From NCBI RefSeq assembly GCF_014268275.3, contig NZ_CP077084.1:1-64000 (forward strand): 64,000 nt of DNA, in the 5' to 3' direction. Positions 1-10,096 of the stretch are shown here, in pieces. Origin of the DNA: Pseudomonas tritici. Lineage in GTDB: Bacteria; Pseudomonadota; Gammaproteobacteria; Pseudomonadales; Pseudomonadaceae. Each line of letters opens with the position of its first letter. Positions within the stretch are counted from its first letter, which is position 1. A model generated the notes under the pieces. The model did no database searches, was not told the origin of the DNA, and saw nothing but the letters and a program-made list of their open reading frames with translations. The translations under genes and the position numbers were made by a program.

Positions 1-2010
1 ATGTCCCGACTCAATCCCCGGCAGCAAGAAGCCGTGAACTACGTCGGCGGCCCTCTATTGGTGCTCGCCGGTGCAGGCTCCGGCAAGACCAGCGTGATCA
101 CCCGCAAGATCGCGCACCTGATCCAGCAGTGCGGCATCCGCGCCCAGTACATCGTCGCCATGACCTTTACCAACAAGGCCGCGCGGGAAATGAAAGAACG
201 TGTCGGCACCCTGCTCAAGGGTGGCGAAGGCCGCGGGCTCACCGTGTGTACGTTCCACAACCTGGGGCTGAACATTATCCGCAAGGAGCATGCACGTCTG
301 GGCTACAAGCCAGGTTTCTCGATTTTCGACGAGACCGACGTGAAGTCGCTGATGACCGACATCATGCAAAAGGAATACGCAGGCGACGACGGTGTGGATG
401 AGATCAAGAACATGATCGGCGCCTGGAAAAACGACCTGATCCTGCCCGCCCAGGCCCTGGAAAACGCACGCAACCCCAAGGAACAGACTGCCGCCATCGT
501 CTACACCCACTACCAGCGCACGCTAAAGGCGTTCAACGCGGTGGACTTCGATGACCTGATCCTGCAGCCGGTCAAGCTGTTCGAGGAACACGCCGACGTC
601 CTCGAAAAATGGCAGAACAAGGTGCGCTACCTGCTGGTGGACGAATACCAGGACACCAACGCCAGCCAGTATCTGCTGGTGAAGATGCTGATCGGCAAGC
701 GCAACCAGTTCACCGTGGTCGGCGACGATGACCAGTCGATCTACGCCTGGCGTGGCGCCCGCCCGGAAAACCTGATGCTGCTCAAGGACGACTACCCGTC
801 CCTGAAAGTGGTGATGCTGGAGCAAAATTACCGCTCCACCAGCCGCATCCTGCGCTGTGCCAACGTGCTGATCTCGAACAACCCCCACGAGTTTGAAAAA
901 CAACTGTGGAGCGAGATGGGCCACGGCGACGAGATCCGCGTGATCCGCTGCCGCAACGAAGACGCCGAAGCCGAGCGCGTGGCCGTCGAGTTACTGACCT
1001 TGCACCTGCGCACCGACCGCCCCTACAGCGACTTCGCGATCCTGTATCGCGGCAACTACCAGGCCAAGCTGATCGAGCTGAAGCTGCAGCACCACCAGAT
1101 TCCGTATCGACTGTCGGGCGGCAATAGCTTTTTCGGACGTCAGGAAGTGAAAGACCTGATGGCCTACTTCCGTCTGATCGTGAACCCGGACGACGACAAC
1201 GCGTTCCTGCGCGTGATCAACGTGCCGCGCCGGGAGATCGGCTCCACGACCCTGGAAAAACTCGGCAACTACGCCACGGAACGCAAGATCTCGATGTACG
1301 CCGCTACCGACGAAATCGGCTTGGGCGAACACTTGGACACGCGCTTCACCGACCGCCTGGCGCGCTTCAAGCGCTTCATGGACAAGGTGCGCGAGCAATG
1401 CGCCGGCGAAGACCCGATCAGCGCCCTGCGCAGCATGGTCATGGACATTGACTATGAAAACTGGCTGCGCACCAACAGTTCCAGCGACAAGGCCGCGGAT
1501 TACCGCATGGGCAACGTCTGGTTCCTGATTGAAGCGTTGAAGAACACCCTGGAAAAAGACGAAGACGGCGAGATGACCGTCGAGGATGCCATCGGCAAGC
1601 TGGTGCTGCGCGACATGCTCGAGCGCCAGCAAGAAGAGGAAGACGGCGCCGAAGGTGTGCAGATGATGACCTTGCATGCATCCAAGGGCCTGGAATTCCC
1701 CTATGTGTTCATCATGGGCATGGAAGAGGAAATCCTCCCGCACCGCTCCAGCATCGAAGCCGACACCATCGAAGAAGAGCGCCGCTTGGCCTACGTGGGC
1801 ATTACCCGCGCGCGTCAGACCCTGGCCTTCACCTTTGCAGCCAAGCGCAAGCAGTACGGCGAAATCATCGATTGCGCGCCCAGCCGGTTCCTGGATGAAC
1901 TGCCGCCGGACGACCTGGCCTGGGAAGGCAATGACGACACCCCGACCGAGGTGAAGGCCGTTCGCGGCAACACCGCCTTGGCGGATATACGCGCGATGTT
2001 AAAGCGCTAG
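1..2010 (+). CDS. rep: ATP-dependent DNA helicase Rep
   Basis: Rep is a superfamily 1A 3'-5' DNA helicase that clears proteins ahead of the replication fork and helps restart stalled forks. The 669-residue protein has the family's full length and opens with the typical MSRLNPRQQEAVNYV. Walker A (AGAGSGKT) lies at residues 23-30, the Walker B/motif II segment DEYQDTN near residue 214, and motif III GDDDQSIYAWRGA follows near 240. The C-terminal half carries the motif V segment TLHASKGLEF and motif VI VGITRARQ. The ATG is the first base of the window, so the gene is complete but its promoter is not visible. Residue content separates it from UvrD mainly by overall length and start; Rep is the strong choice. 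Confidence 0.96.
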   Translation: MSRLNPRQQEAVNYVGGPLLVLAGAGSGKTSVITRKIAHLIQQCGIRAQYIVAMTFTNKAAREMKERVGTLLKGGEGRGLTVCTFHNLGLNIIRKEHARLGYKPGFSIFDETDVKSLMTDIMQKEYAGDDGVDEIKNMIGAWKNDLILPAQALENARNPKEQTAAIVYTHYQRTLKAFNAVDFDDLILQPVKLFEEHADVLEKWQNKVRYLLVDEYQDTNASQYLLVKMLIGKRNQFTVVGDDDQSIYAWRGARPENLMLLKDDYPSLKVVMLEQNYRSTSRILRCANVLISNNPHEFEKQLWSEMGHGDEIRVIRCRNEDAEAERVAVELLTLHLRTDRPYSDFAILYRGNYQAKLIELKLQHHQIPYRLSGGNSFFGRQEVKDLMAYFRLIVNPDDDNAFLRVINVPRREIGSTTLEKLGNYATERKISMYAATDEIGLGEHLDTRFTDRLARFKRFMDKVREQCAGEDPISALRSMVMDIDYENWLRTNSSSDKAADYRMGNVWFLIEALKNTLEKDEDGEMTVEDAIGKLVLRDMLERQQEEEDGAEGVQMMTLHASKGLEFPYVFIMGMEEEILPHRSSIEADTIEEERRLAYVGITRARQTLAFTFAAKRKQYGEIIDCAPSRFLDELPPDDLAWEGNDDTPTEVKAVRGNTALADIRAMLKR

Positions 2011-2056
2011 AATCGACTACTTTTTAATCTACTTTCGGCGCGCACCGCGCCATTAG

Positions 2057-2641
<585 letters not shown>

Positions 2642-2659
2642 CTTGATAACACCGCAATT

Positions 2660-2755
2660 AAATGTGGGAGCTGGCTTGCCTGCGATGATGGCCTGTCAGT
2701 CGACATCTTTGTCGCCTGACACGCCATCATCGCAGGCAAACCAGCTCCCACATTT
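2660..2755. repeat. REPIN (inverted REP pair)
   Basis: Two inverted copies of the REP sequence AATGTGGGAGCTGGCTTGCC flank an imperfect inner palindrome (GATGATGGC...GCCATCATC). The whole can fold into one long hairpin. It sits between the convergent xpt and CoA-transferase genes, where it may also act as a transcription stop. No transposase of the REP-associated type is encoded in the window, so mobility would depend on one elsewhere in the genome. Confidence 0.92.
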
Positions 2756-2769
2756 GGTCTGGATGTTCG

Positions 2770-4692
2770 TTAGTGCCCGGTGGCCTGGAGGCCGGCGAGT
2801 AATAACCGCTGATACAGATCCTCTTTCAGCCCCTCCGGCTTATCCAACCGCATCCGCTTCAAATGCTCCGGATAAGCCTCCGGTTCAGGCGCATCCAACG
2901 CCGCCTTGCCTAACTCCAGCATCTCCGTCAGCTTGAATTTGCTCTTGAGCCAGTTCAGCGCCCGCAACAAATCTCGTTCCTCATCGGTGAAATCACTGCC
3001 CAGTGGATATTCCGGAAACAACCGACGATGGCGCGCTTGAATCGCCTGTAGCCGCTCGGGCGTGTTATCGGCAAAGCGCGGATCCAGCTGGAAATCCTTG
3101 GGCAACTTGCCGGCTTTTTGCGCCTGTTCGATCAAATCGTCCTGGAAGCGTGAGTCAGTAATGTTAAGCAATGCCTCGATAACCCGGGCATCCGTCTGCC
3201 CACGTAAATCGGCGATCCCATACTCGGTGATGACAATATCCCGCAGGTGCCGGGGAATCGTGCAATGCCCATAGTCCCAAACGATATTGGAACTGACCTC
3301 CCCCGCTGACTCGCGCCAGCTGCGCAGGATCAGGATCGAACGCGCGCCTTCCAGTGCATGGCCCTGGGCCACGAAGTTGTACTGCCCGCCCACACCGCTG
3401 AGCACGCGACCGTCTTCCAACTGGTCGGCTACACCCGCGCCAAGCAACGTGACGATAATCGCGCTGTTGATAAACCGCGCATCCCGGCGTTGCAGGCGCT
3501 TGAGTTCTTCCTGGCCGTACAGCTCGTTGATGTAGCTGATGCGAGTCATGTTGAATTCGAGGCGCTTGGCGTGGGTCATTTCCTGCAGGCGCTGGTAAAA
3601 ACTTCTCGGGCCGAGGAAGAAACCACCGTGGATCGAGATGCCATCAGGCTGCGCCGCATCGTCGAGCGTGCCGGCGTTGGCCTGCTCCTGGGTCGTTACA
3701 TCCGGGTAAACCTTACGGCGAATAATCCCCGCGTCCGCCAGTACCAGCAGGCCGTTGACGAACATCTCGCTGCAACCATACAGGCCACGGGCAAACGGAT
3801 CGACACCACCTTCCCGGCTGATCAAAGGCGCCCATTGATACACATCGATGTCGGTCAGCAGCAGCCGGTAGGCCTCGTTGTCGGCTTGGCGCGCCAGCAA
3901 CGCAGCGGTCAGCGCATCGCCCATTGAGCCGATACCAATCTGCAAGGTGCCGCCATCGCGCACCAGGGTGCTGGCATGCAGGCCGATAAAGTGATCCTGG
4001 AAACCCACCGGCATATTCGGCGTGGAGAACAGCGTGGTGCTGTCTTTTTCATCGATCAGGTAGTCGAAGGCGTCCATACCCAACTCGGAATCGCCGGGCA
4101 TGTAGGGCAAATCGCCATGGACTTGGCCAACGATCAGCACGGTTTCCCCCGCATCACGTCGCTTGGCGATCATCGGCAGCAGGTCGAGGGTGATGTCCGG
4201 GTTGCAGCTCAGGCTCAGGCGATCAGGGTGTTCGGCGCTGCTCGCAACCAATTGCGCCACCAAGTTCAGGCCGGCGGCGTTGATGTCGCGGGCAGCGTGG
4301 CTGTAGTTGCTGCTGACATAGTCCTGCTGCGCCGACTCGCTGTGGAGCAAGCTGCCGGGCTGCATGAAGAACTGCTGCACGTGGATATTTTTTGGAAGAC
4401 TGTCTTTATGCAGGTCAGCGAGGAAATCCAGCTCGGGGTAATCGCCAAACACTCGTTCGATAAAGGGTTCGAGAAAGCGTTTCTGCAGGCCATCGCCCAT
4501 CGTCGGCCGGCCAAGACTTAGGGCGGTATAGATCGTCAGCGCCCGATCCGGCAATTTAGCGATGCGCCGGTACAGCGCGTTAGCAAACAGGTTGGGCTTG
4601 CCCAGGCCAAGCGGCATGCCCATGTGGATATGCGCCGGCAAGCGCGCCAGTACGTCATCAACTGCTTGCTCGATTGAACACAACTGCACCAT
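2770..4692 (-). CDS. Acetyl-CoA hydrolase/transferase family protein
   Basis: The 640-residue product belongs to the acetyl-CoA hydrolase/CoA-transferase family (class I CoA transferases such as 4-hydroxybutyrate CoA-transferase). The C-terminal half contains the glycine-rich GVGGQYNFVAQG segment and IVITEYGIADLRG, which are typical of the AcetylCoA_hyd_C domain. Members of this shape are longer than the ~430-residue canonical enzymes and carry an extra C-terminal tail; the substrate cannot be told from sequence. The start at 4692 is supported by a strong AGGAGGG Shine-Dalgarno. It is convergent with xpt and lies downstream of the cytochrome c5 gene, from which a terminator separates it. A role in recycling CoA from short acyl-CoAs is an inference. 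Confidence 0.85.
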   Translation of the reverse strand: MVQLCSIEQAVDDVLARLPAHIHMGMPLGLGKPNLFANALYRRIAKLPDRALTIYTALSLGRPTMGDGLQKRFLEPFIERVFGDYPELDFLADLHKDSLPKNIHVQQFFMQPGSLLHSESAQQDYVSSNYSHAARDINAAGLNLVAQLVASSAEHPDRLSLSCNPDITLDLLPMIAKRRDAGETVLIVGQVHGDLPYMPGDSELGMDAFDYLIDEKDSTTLFSTPNMPVGFQDHFIGLHASTLVRDGGTLQIGIGSMGDALTAALLARQADNEAYRLLLTDIDVYQWAPLISREGGVDPFARGLYGCSEMFVNGLLVLADAGIIRRKVYPDVTTQEQANAGTLDDAAQPDGISIHGGFFLGPRSFYQRLQEMTHAKRLEFNMTRISYINELYGQEELKRLQRRDARFINSAIIVTLLGAGVADQLEDGRVLSGVGGQYNFVAQGHALEGARSILILRSWRESAGEVSSNIVWDYGHCTIPRHLRDIVITEYGIADLRGQTDARVIEALLNITDSRFQDDLIEQAQKAGKLPKDFQLDPRFADNTPERLQAIQARHRRLFPEYPLGSDFTDEERDLLRALNWLKSKFKLTEMLELGKAALDAPEPEAYPEHLKRMRLDKPEGLKEDLYQRLLLAGLQATGH

Positions 4693-4785
4693 CCGACCCT
4701 CCTGAACATTCCGTGATTAGGGGTTGGACAGAGAGTGGCGGGTCTTTGCTGCAAAGAACAGTGGTGAAACACAATTTGCGGGCAC

Positions 4786-4809
4786 AAAAAAGCCGCTCGT
4801 AAGCGGCTG
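4786..4809 (-). terminator. Rho-independent terminator of the cytochrome c5 gene
   Basis: On the minus strand a 7-bp stem (AGCCGCT/AGCGGCT, 4-nt loop) is followed by six T residues, 20 bases past the cytochrome c5 stop codon. It separates that gene from the downstream CoA-transferase gene. Confidence 0.88.
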
Positions 4810-4829
4810 TTTTGGCGAAGATCGGCTGA

Positions 4830-5252
4830 TTAGAGGCCGGACATCTTCTTGATGGCGCCTTTAAGGTCATCATCCGAGCAGTCAGCGCAAGTACCCTTAG
4901 GTGGCATGGCATTGATACCGGTGATCGCCTTGGCCAGAATGCCGTCGAGGCCGCCCTGGTGGTCGGCTCGCTCTTTCCAGGCGGCGGTATCACCGATTTT
5001 TGGCGCGCCCAGCAGGCCGGTGCTGTGACATGCGTTGCAGTGTTTGGCGATGATTTCGTCGGGGGTTTTCGCCCCACCGCCACCCGCTGCCACGGCGACT
5101 TCCATTCCCTTGCATTCCTGACCCTGAACACACACCTGGCCGACAGGCTCCAGGCGCTTGGCAATGTCATCATTGGTCGCAGCTTGAGCGCTGACAGCCC
5201 ATAGGGCCAGTACGGTTGCTGGTGCAGCCAGCATTTTCATAATTAGGTTCAC
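4830..5252 (-). CDS. cycB: Cytochrome c5
   Basis: This is a small periplasmic class I c-type cytochrome. Residues 1 to about 24 form a signal peptide ending ...VSAQA. The haem attachment motif CNACH is near residues 71-75, and the distal methionine ligand is probably in INAMPPKG. A second cysteine pair, CADCSD, near the C-terminus is characteristic of the c5 family. The start at 5252 is GTG with a GAGGG Shine-Dalgarno 8 bases upstream; an ATG four codons in (5240) is the alternative and would shorten only the signal peptide. It acts as an electron carrier to terminal oxidases or other periplasmic redox partners. Its position next to pauR and dadX matches Pseudomonas synteny. Confidence 0.9.
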   Translation of the reverse strand: MNLIMKMLAAPATVLALWAVSAQAATNDDIAKRLEPVGQVCVQGQECKGMEVAVAAGGGGAKTPDEIIAKHCNACHSTGLLGAPKIGDTAAWKERADHQGGLDGILAKAITGINAMPPKGTCADCSDDDLKGAIKKMSGL

Positions 5253-5422
5253 GCGTTCACCCTCAATGGTGGCTATTCACGCCTGCGGCCACGGTTTCGC
5301 AGGCGGCGAAAGTATAACGGTTAGCCCGCCTGGCCGAAACAACCCTATTAAACAAAGGGAGATTCAGCTTCACGGAATACTGCTACGGGAACCTCTGCAA
5401 TGCTGGCAGGGCGCCTCTATTC

Positions 5423-5971
5423 TTAAAAGTTCGCGGGTGTGGCTGCGCTGATTAGTCGCGCCGGCACATCGAACGGGTTGCGAAAACGATGGGGCTTGGT
5501 GCTTTCAAAGTAGTAGCTATCGCCAGCTTCGAGCACAAAAGTTTCAAGACCGACCACCAACTCCAGGCGACCTTCCACCAGAATCCCGGTTTCTTCGCCT
5601 TCGTGGGTGAGCATTTCTTCGCCCGTGTCGGCGCCCGGCGGGTAGATTTCGTTGAGAAACGCAATCGCCCGACTGGGGTGAGCCCGGCCGACCAGTTTCA
5701 TGGTGACGGCGCCGTCAGAGATGTCGATCAGCTCATTGGCTTTATAGACGATCTGCGTCGGTATTTCCTGGAGGATCTCCTCGGAAAAGAACTCGACCAT
5801 GGACATGGGGATGCCGCCCAGCACCTTGCGCAAGGAGCTGATCGAGGGGCTGACGCTGTTTTTTTCGATCATCGAAATGGTGCTGTTGGTGACACCCGCG
5901 CGCTTGGCGAGCTCACGCTGGGAAAGACCCTTCAGTTTACGGATGGATTGCAGTCGTTCGCCGACGTCCAA
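5423..5971 (-). CDS. pauR: PauR/PuuR-type polyamine-responsive repressor (XRE-cupin)
   Basis: The 182-residue protein has an N-terminal XRE helix-turn-helix (about residues 5-60, with GLSQRELAKRAGVTNSTISM) and a C-terminal cupin sensor domain (about 100-180). This is the architecture of E. coli PuuR and Pseudomonas PauR, which repress polyamine catabolism until a polyamine ligand binds. The start is TTG at 5971, 8 bases after a strong GGAGG; no better start lies nearby. It follows dadX on the same strand. A candidate dyad operator upstream (6028-6047) overlaps a likely -35 element, suggesting autorepression. The polyamine genes kauB and a PuuB-type oxidase lie within 12 kb. Function is by family and synteny; the ligand is not shown by the sequence. 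Confidence 0.82.
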   Translation of the reverse strand: MDVGERLQSIRKLKGLSQRELAKRAGVTNSTISMIEKNSVSPSISSLRKVLGGIPMSMVEFFSEEILQEIPTQIVYKANELIDISDGAVTMKLVGRAHPSRAIAFLNEIYPPGADTGEEMLTHEGEETGILVEGRLELVVGLETFVLEAGDSYYFESTKPHRFRNPFDVPARLISAATPANF

Positions 5972-6027
5972 TGCAGGTGCCTCCTAGGATTCAGGCTTTG
6001 TTGTAATTGAGCGTTATCATGGCGACA

Positions 6028-6047
6028 GCGTTCAGTATTTACAACAC
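6028..6047 (-). promoter_or_regulatory. Candidate PauR operator upstream of pauR
   Basis: A 20-bp imperfect dyad with the pattern GTTCA-N8-AACA lies about 57 bp upstream of the pauR TTG. On the minus strand its first half supplies TTGTAA, a plausible -35 hexamer. A related dyad with the same half-sites occurs at 17949-17968 by kauB. Binding by PauR is an inference. Confidence 0.4.
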
Positions 6048-6087
6048 TTGGGCCTAAATCCCGGACGGTTGTGTTCGTGCCTGACGA

Positions 6088-7161
6088 TCAGGCCCCGGAA
6101 TAGAGCCTTGGCACGCGGCGCAGATTGCAGAACAGCTGATAGGGAATGGTTTCGGCGGCAACCGCCACATCACTGGCCAGGATGTTTTTGCCCCACAACT
6201 CCACTGTAGAACCTAGCCCGGCCTGCGGTACGTCCGTCAGGTCGATACACAGCATGTCCATCGACACGCGGCCCAGCAATTGGCTGCGCTGCCCGGCCAC
6301 CAGCACCGGGGTTCCCGTCGGCGCGTGACGCGGGTAGCCATCCGCATAACCCATGGCAACCACACCAATGCGCATCGGCTTGGGCGTGATGAACTTCGCG
6401 CCGTAGCCCACCGGCTCACCGGCCGGCAATTCCCGTACACAGATCACCTTGGATTCCAGCGTCATCACCGGCTGCAAACGCGCCGCCACCGCCTGGTCTT
6501 CACCAAACGGCGTGGCGCCGTAAAGCATGATGCCGGGGCGAACCCAGTCGCTGGACACAGTCGGCCAGCCCATGACCGACGGTGAGTTGCGTAGGCTGAC
6601 CTCGGCCGACAAGCCCTGGCGCGCTGCTTCAAACACCTCAACTTGTTCATCACTGCGCACGCAGTCGAGTTCATCGGCGCGGGCAAAGTGACTCATCAGT
6701 ACGATTTTGGCCACTTTGCCGCTGGCCAGCAGGCGCTGATAAGCCTCGTGATAATCCTTGGGGTGCAGGCCAACGCGGTGCATGCCGGAGTCGAGTTTGA
6801 GCCAGATGGTCAGCGGCTTGGTCAGCCTGGCCTGTTCAATGGCTTCCAGTTGCCATAGCGAATGCACCACGCACCAGAAATCATGCTCGATGATCAGCGG
6901 CAGCTCGTCGGCTTCGAAAAAGCCTTCCAGCAGCAGCACTGGCGCACGAATCCCGGCGGCGCGCAGCTCCAACGCTTCCTCGATGCATGCCACGGCAAAT
7001 CCATCAGCCTCGGCTTCCAACGCCTGTGCCACGCGCACGGCACCATGGCCGTAGGCATCGGCCTTGATCACGGCAAGGGCCTTGGCCCCCGTGACTTCAC
7101 GGGCCAGTTTGTAATTGTGACGCAGGGCTTGGAGGTCGATCAGGGCACGGGCTGGACGCAT
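6088..7161 (-). CDS. dadX: Catabolic alanine racemase DadX
   Basis: This fold-type III PLP enzyme interconverts L- and D-alanine; the D-isomer feeds DadA. The 357-residue length is typical. The Schiff-base lysine lies in [11 protein letters not shown] (Lys near 33), and the second catalytic tyrosine is in VGYGAKFI near 253. The TIM-barrel N-domain is followed by a C-terminal beta domain beginning near residue 230. It is the third gene of dadA-ridA-dadX on the minus strand, which marks it as the catabolic racemase rather than the biosynthetic Alr. Expression is expected to follow the Lrp-type activator DadR, encoded divergently from dadA. The Shine-Dalgarno is weak. Confidence 0.95.
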   Translation of the reverse strand: MRPARALIDLQALRHNYKLAREVTGAKALAVIKADAYGHGAVRVAQALEAEADGFAVACIEEALELRAAGIRAPVLLLEGFFEADELPLIIEHDFWCVVHSLWQLEAIEQARLTKPLTIWLKLDSGMHRVGLHPKDYHEAYQRLLASGKVAKIVLMSHFARADELDCVRSDEQVEVFEAARQGLSAEVSLRNSPSVMGWPTVSSDWVRPGIMLYGATPFGEDQAVAARLQPVMTLESKVICVRELPAGEPVGYGAKFITPKPMRIGVVAMGYADGYPRHAPTGTPVLVAGQRSQLLGRVSMDMLCIDLTDVPQAGLGSTVELWGKNILASDVAVAAETIPYQLFCNLRRVPRLYSGA

Positions 7162-7239
7162 GGCGGCAGGCTTCTAGGCGGCAGAGTGAAGAAAAACCGG
7201 TACCGACAGACAGCGTCGGCACCGGGAGAGGGATCTTGC

Positions 7240-7593
7240 TTAAGGCAGGGCCGCCACGACGGACAGCTCCACCAGGATTTCCGGTTCACACAGCTTGGCT
7301 TCAACCGTGGCACGGGCCGGGGCAACGCCCTTGGGCAGCCACTTGTCCCACACCGCGTTCATGCCGGCGAAATCGGCGTCGATGTCTTTCAAGTAAATCG
7401 TCACCGACAACAGCTTGGTCTTGTCGGTGCCGGCCAGGCCCAGCAAACGCTCGATATTGGCCAGGGTTTCACGGGTTTGCTGTTCAATCCCGGCGGTCAT
7501 GTCGTCGCCGACTTGCCCGGCCAGATACACGGTACCGCCGTGGACAACGATCTGGCTCATGCGCTCATTGGTGAGCTGGCGCTGGATTGACAT
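7240..7593 (-). CDS. RidA family protein of the dad operon
   Basis: The 117-residue product is a YjgF/YER057c/UK114 (RidA) family enamine/imine deaminase. It shows the conserved [11 protein letters not shown] segment containing the substrate-binding arginine near residue 90. The start chosen at 7593 (MSIQRQ...) has an AGGAG Shine-Dalgarno; the longer open frame to 7620 lies inside dadA and lacks one. The start overlaps the dadA 3' end by 29 bases, which suggests translational coupling. DadA releases imino acids, so a RidA-type deaminase in the same operon would speed their hydrolysis and limit damage to PLP enzymes such as DadX. That role is inference from family and context. Confidence 0.88.
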   Translation of the reverse strand: MSIQRQLTNERMSQIVVHGGTVYLAGQVGDDMTAGIEQQTRETLANIERLLGLAGTDKTKLLSVTIYLKDIDADFAGMNAVWDKWLPKGVAPARATVEAKLCEPEILVELSVVAALP

Positions 7594-8866
7594 GTCGTGC
7601 GGACTCCTGGTGGTTGCCATAACGGGAAATATCGAGGCCTTCGGCGCTGATCTGTGGGGTTTTCTTGGCCATCAGGTCAGCCAGCAAGCGGCCGGAGCCA
7701 CACGCCATGGTCCAACCGAGCGTGCCGTGACCGGTATTCAGGAACAGGTTCTTGAACGGGGTGGCACCGACAATCGGCGTGCCGTCGGGCGTGGTCGGGC
7801 GCAGGCCGGTCCAAAACGAAGCTTGGGTCAAATCGCCGCCCTGAGGATAAAGGTCGTTGACGATCATCTCCAGGGTTTCGCGCCGACGCGGGTTAAGCGA
7901 CAGGTCAAAACCGGCTATTTCAGCCATGCCGCCGACGCGGATGCGGTTATCGAAACGGGTAATCGCGACCTTGTAGGTCTCGTCGAGAATGGTCGACGTC
8001 GGCGCCATCGCCGGGTTCGTGATCGGTACGGTCAGCGAGTAACCCTTGAGCGGGTAGACCGGCGCCTTGATCCCCAGCGGCTTGAGCAATTTCGGCGAGT
8101 AGCTGCCGAGGGCCAGCACGTAGCGGTCGGCAGTTTCCAGCTTGCCATCGATCCACACGCCGTTGATGCGGTCACCGGCGTAGTCGAGCCGCTGGATATC
8201 CTGCTCGAAGCGGAACTCCACACCCAGTTGCGTGCACATATCGGCCAGGCGCGTGGTGAACATTTGGCAGTCGCCGGTTTGGTCATTCGGAAGGCGCAAG
8301 GCACCGGCGAGGATATCCGTGACGCTGGCCAGGGCCGGTTCAACGCGGGCGATGCCGGCGCGGTCGAGCAGTTCGAACGGCACGCCGGACTCTTTCAACA
8401 CGGCGATGTCTTTGGCGGCACCGTCGAGTTGTGCCTGGGTGCGGAACAGTTGGGTAGTACCGAGGCTGCGGCCTTCGTAGGCAATGCCGGTTTCAGCGCG
8501 TAGCTCGTCGAGGCAGTCGCGGCTGTATTCGGACAGGCGGACCATACGCTCCTTGTTCACCGCATAACGGCTGGCGGTGCAGTTGCGCAGCATCTGCGCC
8601 ATCCACAGGTATTGGTCGATATCGGCGGTGGCCTTGATCGCCAGCGGTGCGTGGCGTTGCAGCAGCCATTTGATGGCCTTGAGCGGCACGCCCGGCGCGG
8701 CCCACGGCGATGCATAGCCTGGGGACACCTGGCCGGCGTTGGCGAAACTGGTTTCCATGGCGGCGGCAGGTTGACGGTCAACGACTACGACGTCAAAGCC
8801 GGCCCGCGCCAAATAGTAGGCACTGGTCACACCAATCACGCCGCTACCCAAGACCAGAACGCGCAT
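7565..8866 (-). CDS. dadA: D-amino acid dehydrogenase DadA
   Basis: DadA is a membrane-associated FAD enzyme that oxidises D-alanine and other D-amino acids to keto acids and ammonia, passing electrons to quinone. The 433-residue protein starts [19 protein letters not shown], a Rossmann GxGxxG at residues 7-12. The C-terminal segment has the DAO-family [20 protein letters not shown]. The start at 8866 is preceded by GAGGATA. It is the first gene of dadA-ridA-dadX, and the 156-bp gap to dadR should hold the Lrp-type regulatory sites. No odd features were seen. Confidence 0.95.
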   Translation of the reverse strand: MRVLVLGSGVIGVTSAYYLARAGFDVVVVDRQPAAAMETSFANAGQVSPGYASPWAAPGVPLKAIKWLLQRHAPLAIKATADIDQYLWMAQMLRNCTASRYAVNKERMVRLSEYSRDCLDELRAETGIAYEGRSLGTTQLFRTQAQLDGAAKDIAVLKESGVPFELLDRAGIARVEPALASVTDILAGALRLPNDQTGDCQMFTTRLADMCTQLGVEFRFEQDIQRLDYAGDRINGVWIDGKLETADRYVLALGSYSPKLLKPLGIKAPVYPLKGYSLTVPITNPAMAPTSTILDETYKVAITRFDNRIRVGGMAEIAGFDLSLNPRRRETLEMIVNDLYPQGGDLTQASFWTGLRPTTPDGTPIVGATPFKNLFLNTGHGTLGWTMACGSGRLLADLMAKKTPQISAEGLDISRYGNHQESARHVNPAPAHQ

Positions 8867-9022
8867 TTTTATATCCTCATCGCGGGCATGGCCGCTGACG
8901 TGTGTTATTCGAGCAATGATGAGCGCAGTGTAAAAAACAATTGCCAGTGCATTTCACTATATAACTGCCTATATTTGGCGACAATTCTCGGCAAAAACCC
9001 TTTTCACAGAGGCGTATCCCCT
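8867..9022. promoter_or_regulatory. dadA/dadR divergent control region
   Basis: These 156 bp separate the divergent dadA and dadR starts. The central part is AT-rich (around 8930-8980, with TTTCACTATATAACTGCC), as expected for overlapping promoters and Lrp-type sites. Individual sites cannot be assigned with confidence. The dadR Shine-Dalgarno AGAGG is at about 9008-9012. Confidence 0.5.
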
Positions 9023-9511
9023 ATGCGTACCAACACCCAGACCAAGCGGGAGCTGGACAAGATCGACCGCAACATCCTGCGCATCCTGCAAACCGACGGA
9101 CGTATTTCGTTCACGGAATTGGGGGAGAAGGTCGGGCTGTCGACCACGCCCTGTACCGAGCGAGTGCGCCGTCTGGAGCGTGAAGGGATCATCATGGGCT
9201 ACAACGCGCGGCTCAATCCCCAGCATTTGAAAGGCAGTTTGCTGGTATTTGTCGAGATCAGCCTCGATTACAAATCCGGCGACACCTTCGAGGAATTCCG
9301 CCGCGCCGTGCTGAAACTGCCGCACGTGCTGGAGTGCCATTTGGTATCTGGAGACTTTGACTATCTGGTGAAAGCGCGGATCTCCGAGATGGCGTCGTAC
9401 CGCAAACTGCTCGGCGATATCCTGCTCAAGTTGCCCCATGTGCGGGAGTCCAAGAGCTATATCGTGATGGAAGAAGTGAAGGAGAGCCTGAACCTTCCGA
9501 TCCCGGACTGA
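9023..9511 (+). CDS. dadR: Lrp/AsnC family regulator DadR
   Basis: The 162-residue product has an N-terminal winged helix-turn-helix of the AsnC type (about residues 10-60, including ISFTELGEKVGLSTTPC) and a C-terminal RAM/ACT-like ligand domain (about 75-150, with VSGDFDYLVKARI). Divergence from dadA identifies it as the alanine-responsive activator known in P. aeruginosa; it is also the main Lrp orthologue there. The ATG at 9023 is the family start; the open frame extends upstream into the intergenic region without a ribosome site. A REPIN follows the stop codon. Confidence 0.93.
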   Translation: MRTNTQTKRELDKIDRNILRILQTDGRISFTELGEKVGLSTTPCTERVRRLEREGIIMGYNARLNPQHLKGSLLVFVEISLDYKSGDTFEEFRRAVLKLPHVLECHLVSGDFDYLVKARISEMASYRKLLGDILLKLPHVRESKSYIVMEEVKESLNLPIPD

Positions 9512-9535
9512 CTGACACAACACCGTCAACTGTGT

Positions 9536-9621
9536 CAGCTGGCTTGCCCGCGATAGCGGTGTATCAATCGGCACATGCGGGCCTGGCACACCGCTATCGC
9601 AGGCAAGCCAGCTCCCACATT
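9536..9621. repeat. REPIN after dadR
   Basis: An inverted pair of REP sequences (CAGCTGGCTTGCCCGCGATAG and its complement) flanks the inner arms GCGGTGT/ACACCGC. The left outer end has lost the TGTGGGAG start seen in other copies. It lies between the convergent dadR and YkgJ-type genes. Confidence 0.88.
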
Positions 9622-9628
9622 AACCGAG

Positions 9629-9982
9629 TCAGACCAGCACTTGCCGCGTGCTCGCCATGTATTCGTGGATCTGCTTTTCCACCCGCGGGTGAATCAGCTC
9701 CACCGGCCGCCGCCCGTTAGGGCACGGCAAAGTCTTGGTAGTGCCGAACAGCCGACAGATCAACGGCCGCTCGTCGTACACCGTGCACCCGTTGGGCCCC
9801 AGGTGCACGCAGTTCAGCTCATCCATGGCCGCGTCCTGCTCGGCAGCAGTCTTGCGCGGCAGGCGCGACATTTCCTCGGGCGAAGTGGTCACCGGCCCAC
9901 AGCAATCGTGGCAACCGGGGACGCACTCGAACGAAGGTATCTGCCGACGCAGCGCGCTGATTTTCTGACTGTTGCAACTCAT
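9629..9982 (-). CDS. YkgJ family cysteine-cluster protein
   Basis: The 117-residue protein carries the Cys pattern of the YkgJ/UPF0153 family: ECVPGCHDCCG near residues 19-29, then NCVHLGPNGCTVYDERPLICR at about 57-77. The last motif, CxxY..RP..CR, is diagnostic. The cysteines are thought to bind a metal or Fe-S cluster; no reaction is established for the family. It is convergent with dadR and divergent from the PuuB-type oxidase gene, with a 114-bp gap to it. The start at 9982 gives a protein of usual size. Confidence 0.85.
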   Translation of the reverse strand: MSCNSQKISALRRQIPSFECVPGCHDCCGPVTTSPEEMSRLPRKTAAEQDAAMDELNCVHLGPNGCTVYDERPLICRLFGTTKTLPCPNGRRPVELIHPRVEKQIHEYMASTRQVLV

Positions 9983-10096
9983 CGAAACATTTACCGAACG
10001 GCGACTAAGTATGGATTCTGCCGTAAAACGCCCTGCGCAGACAGCTTCGTCCGACCGCTGTATCCTGCGTCAAATTTTCCAAACAGGGATGCTCCC

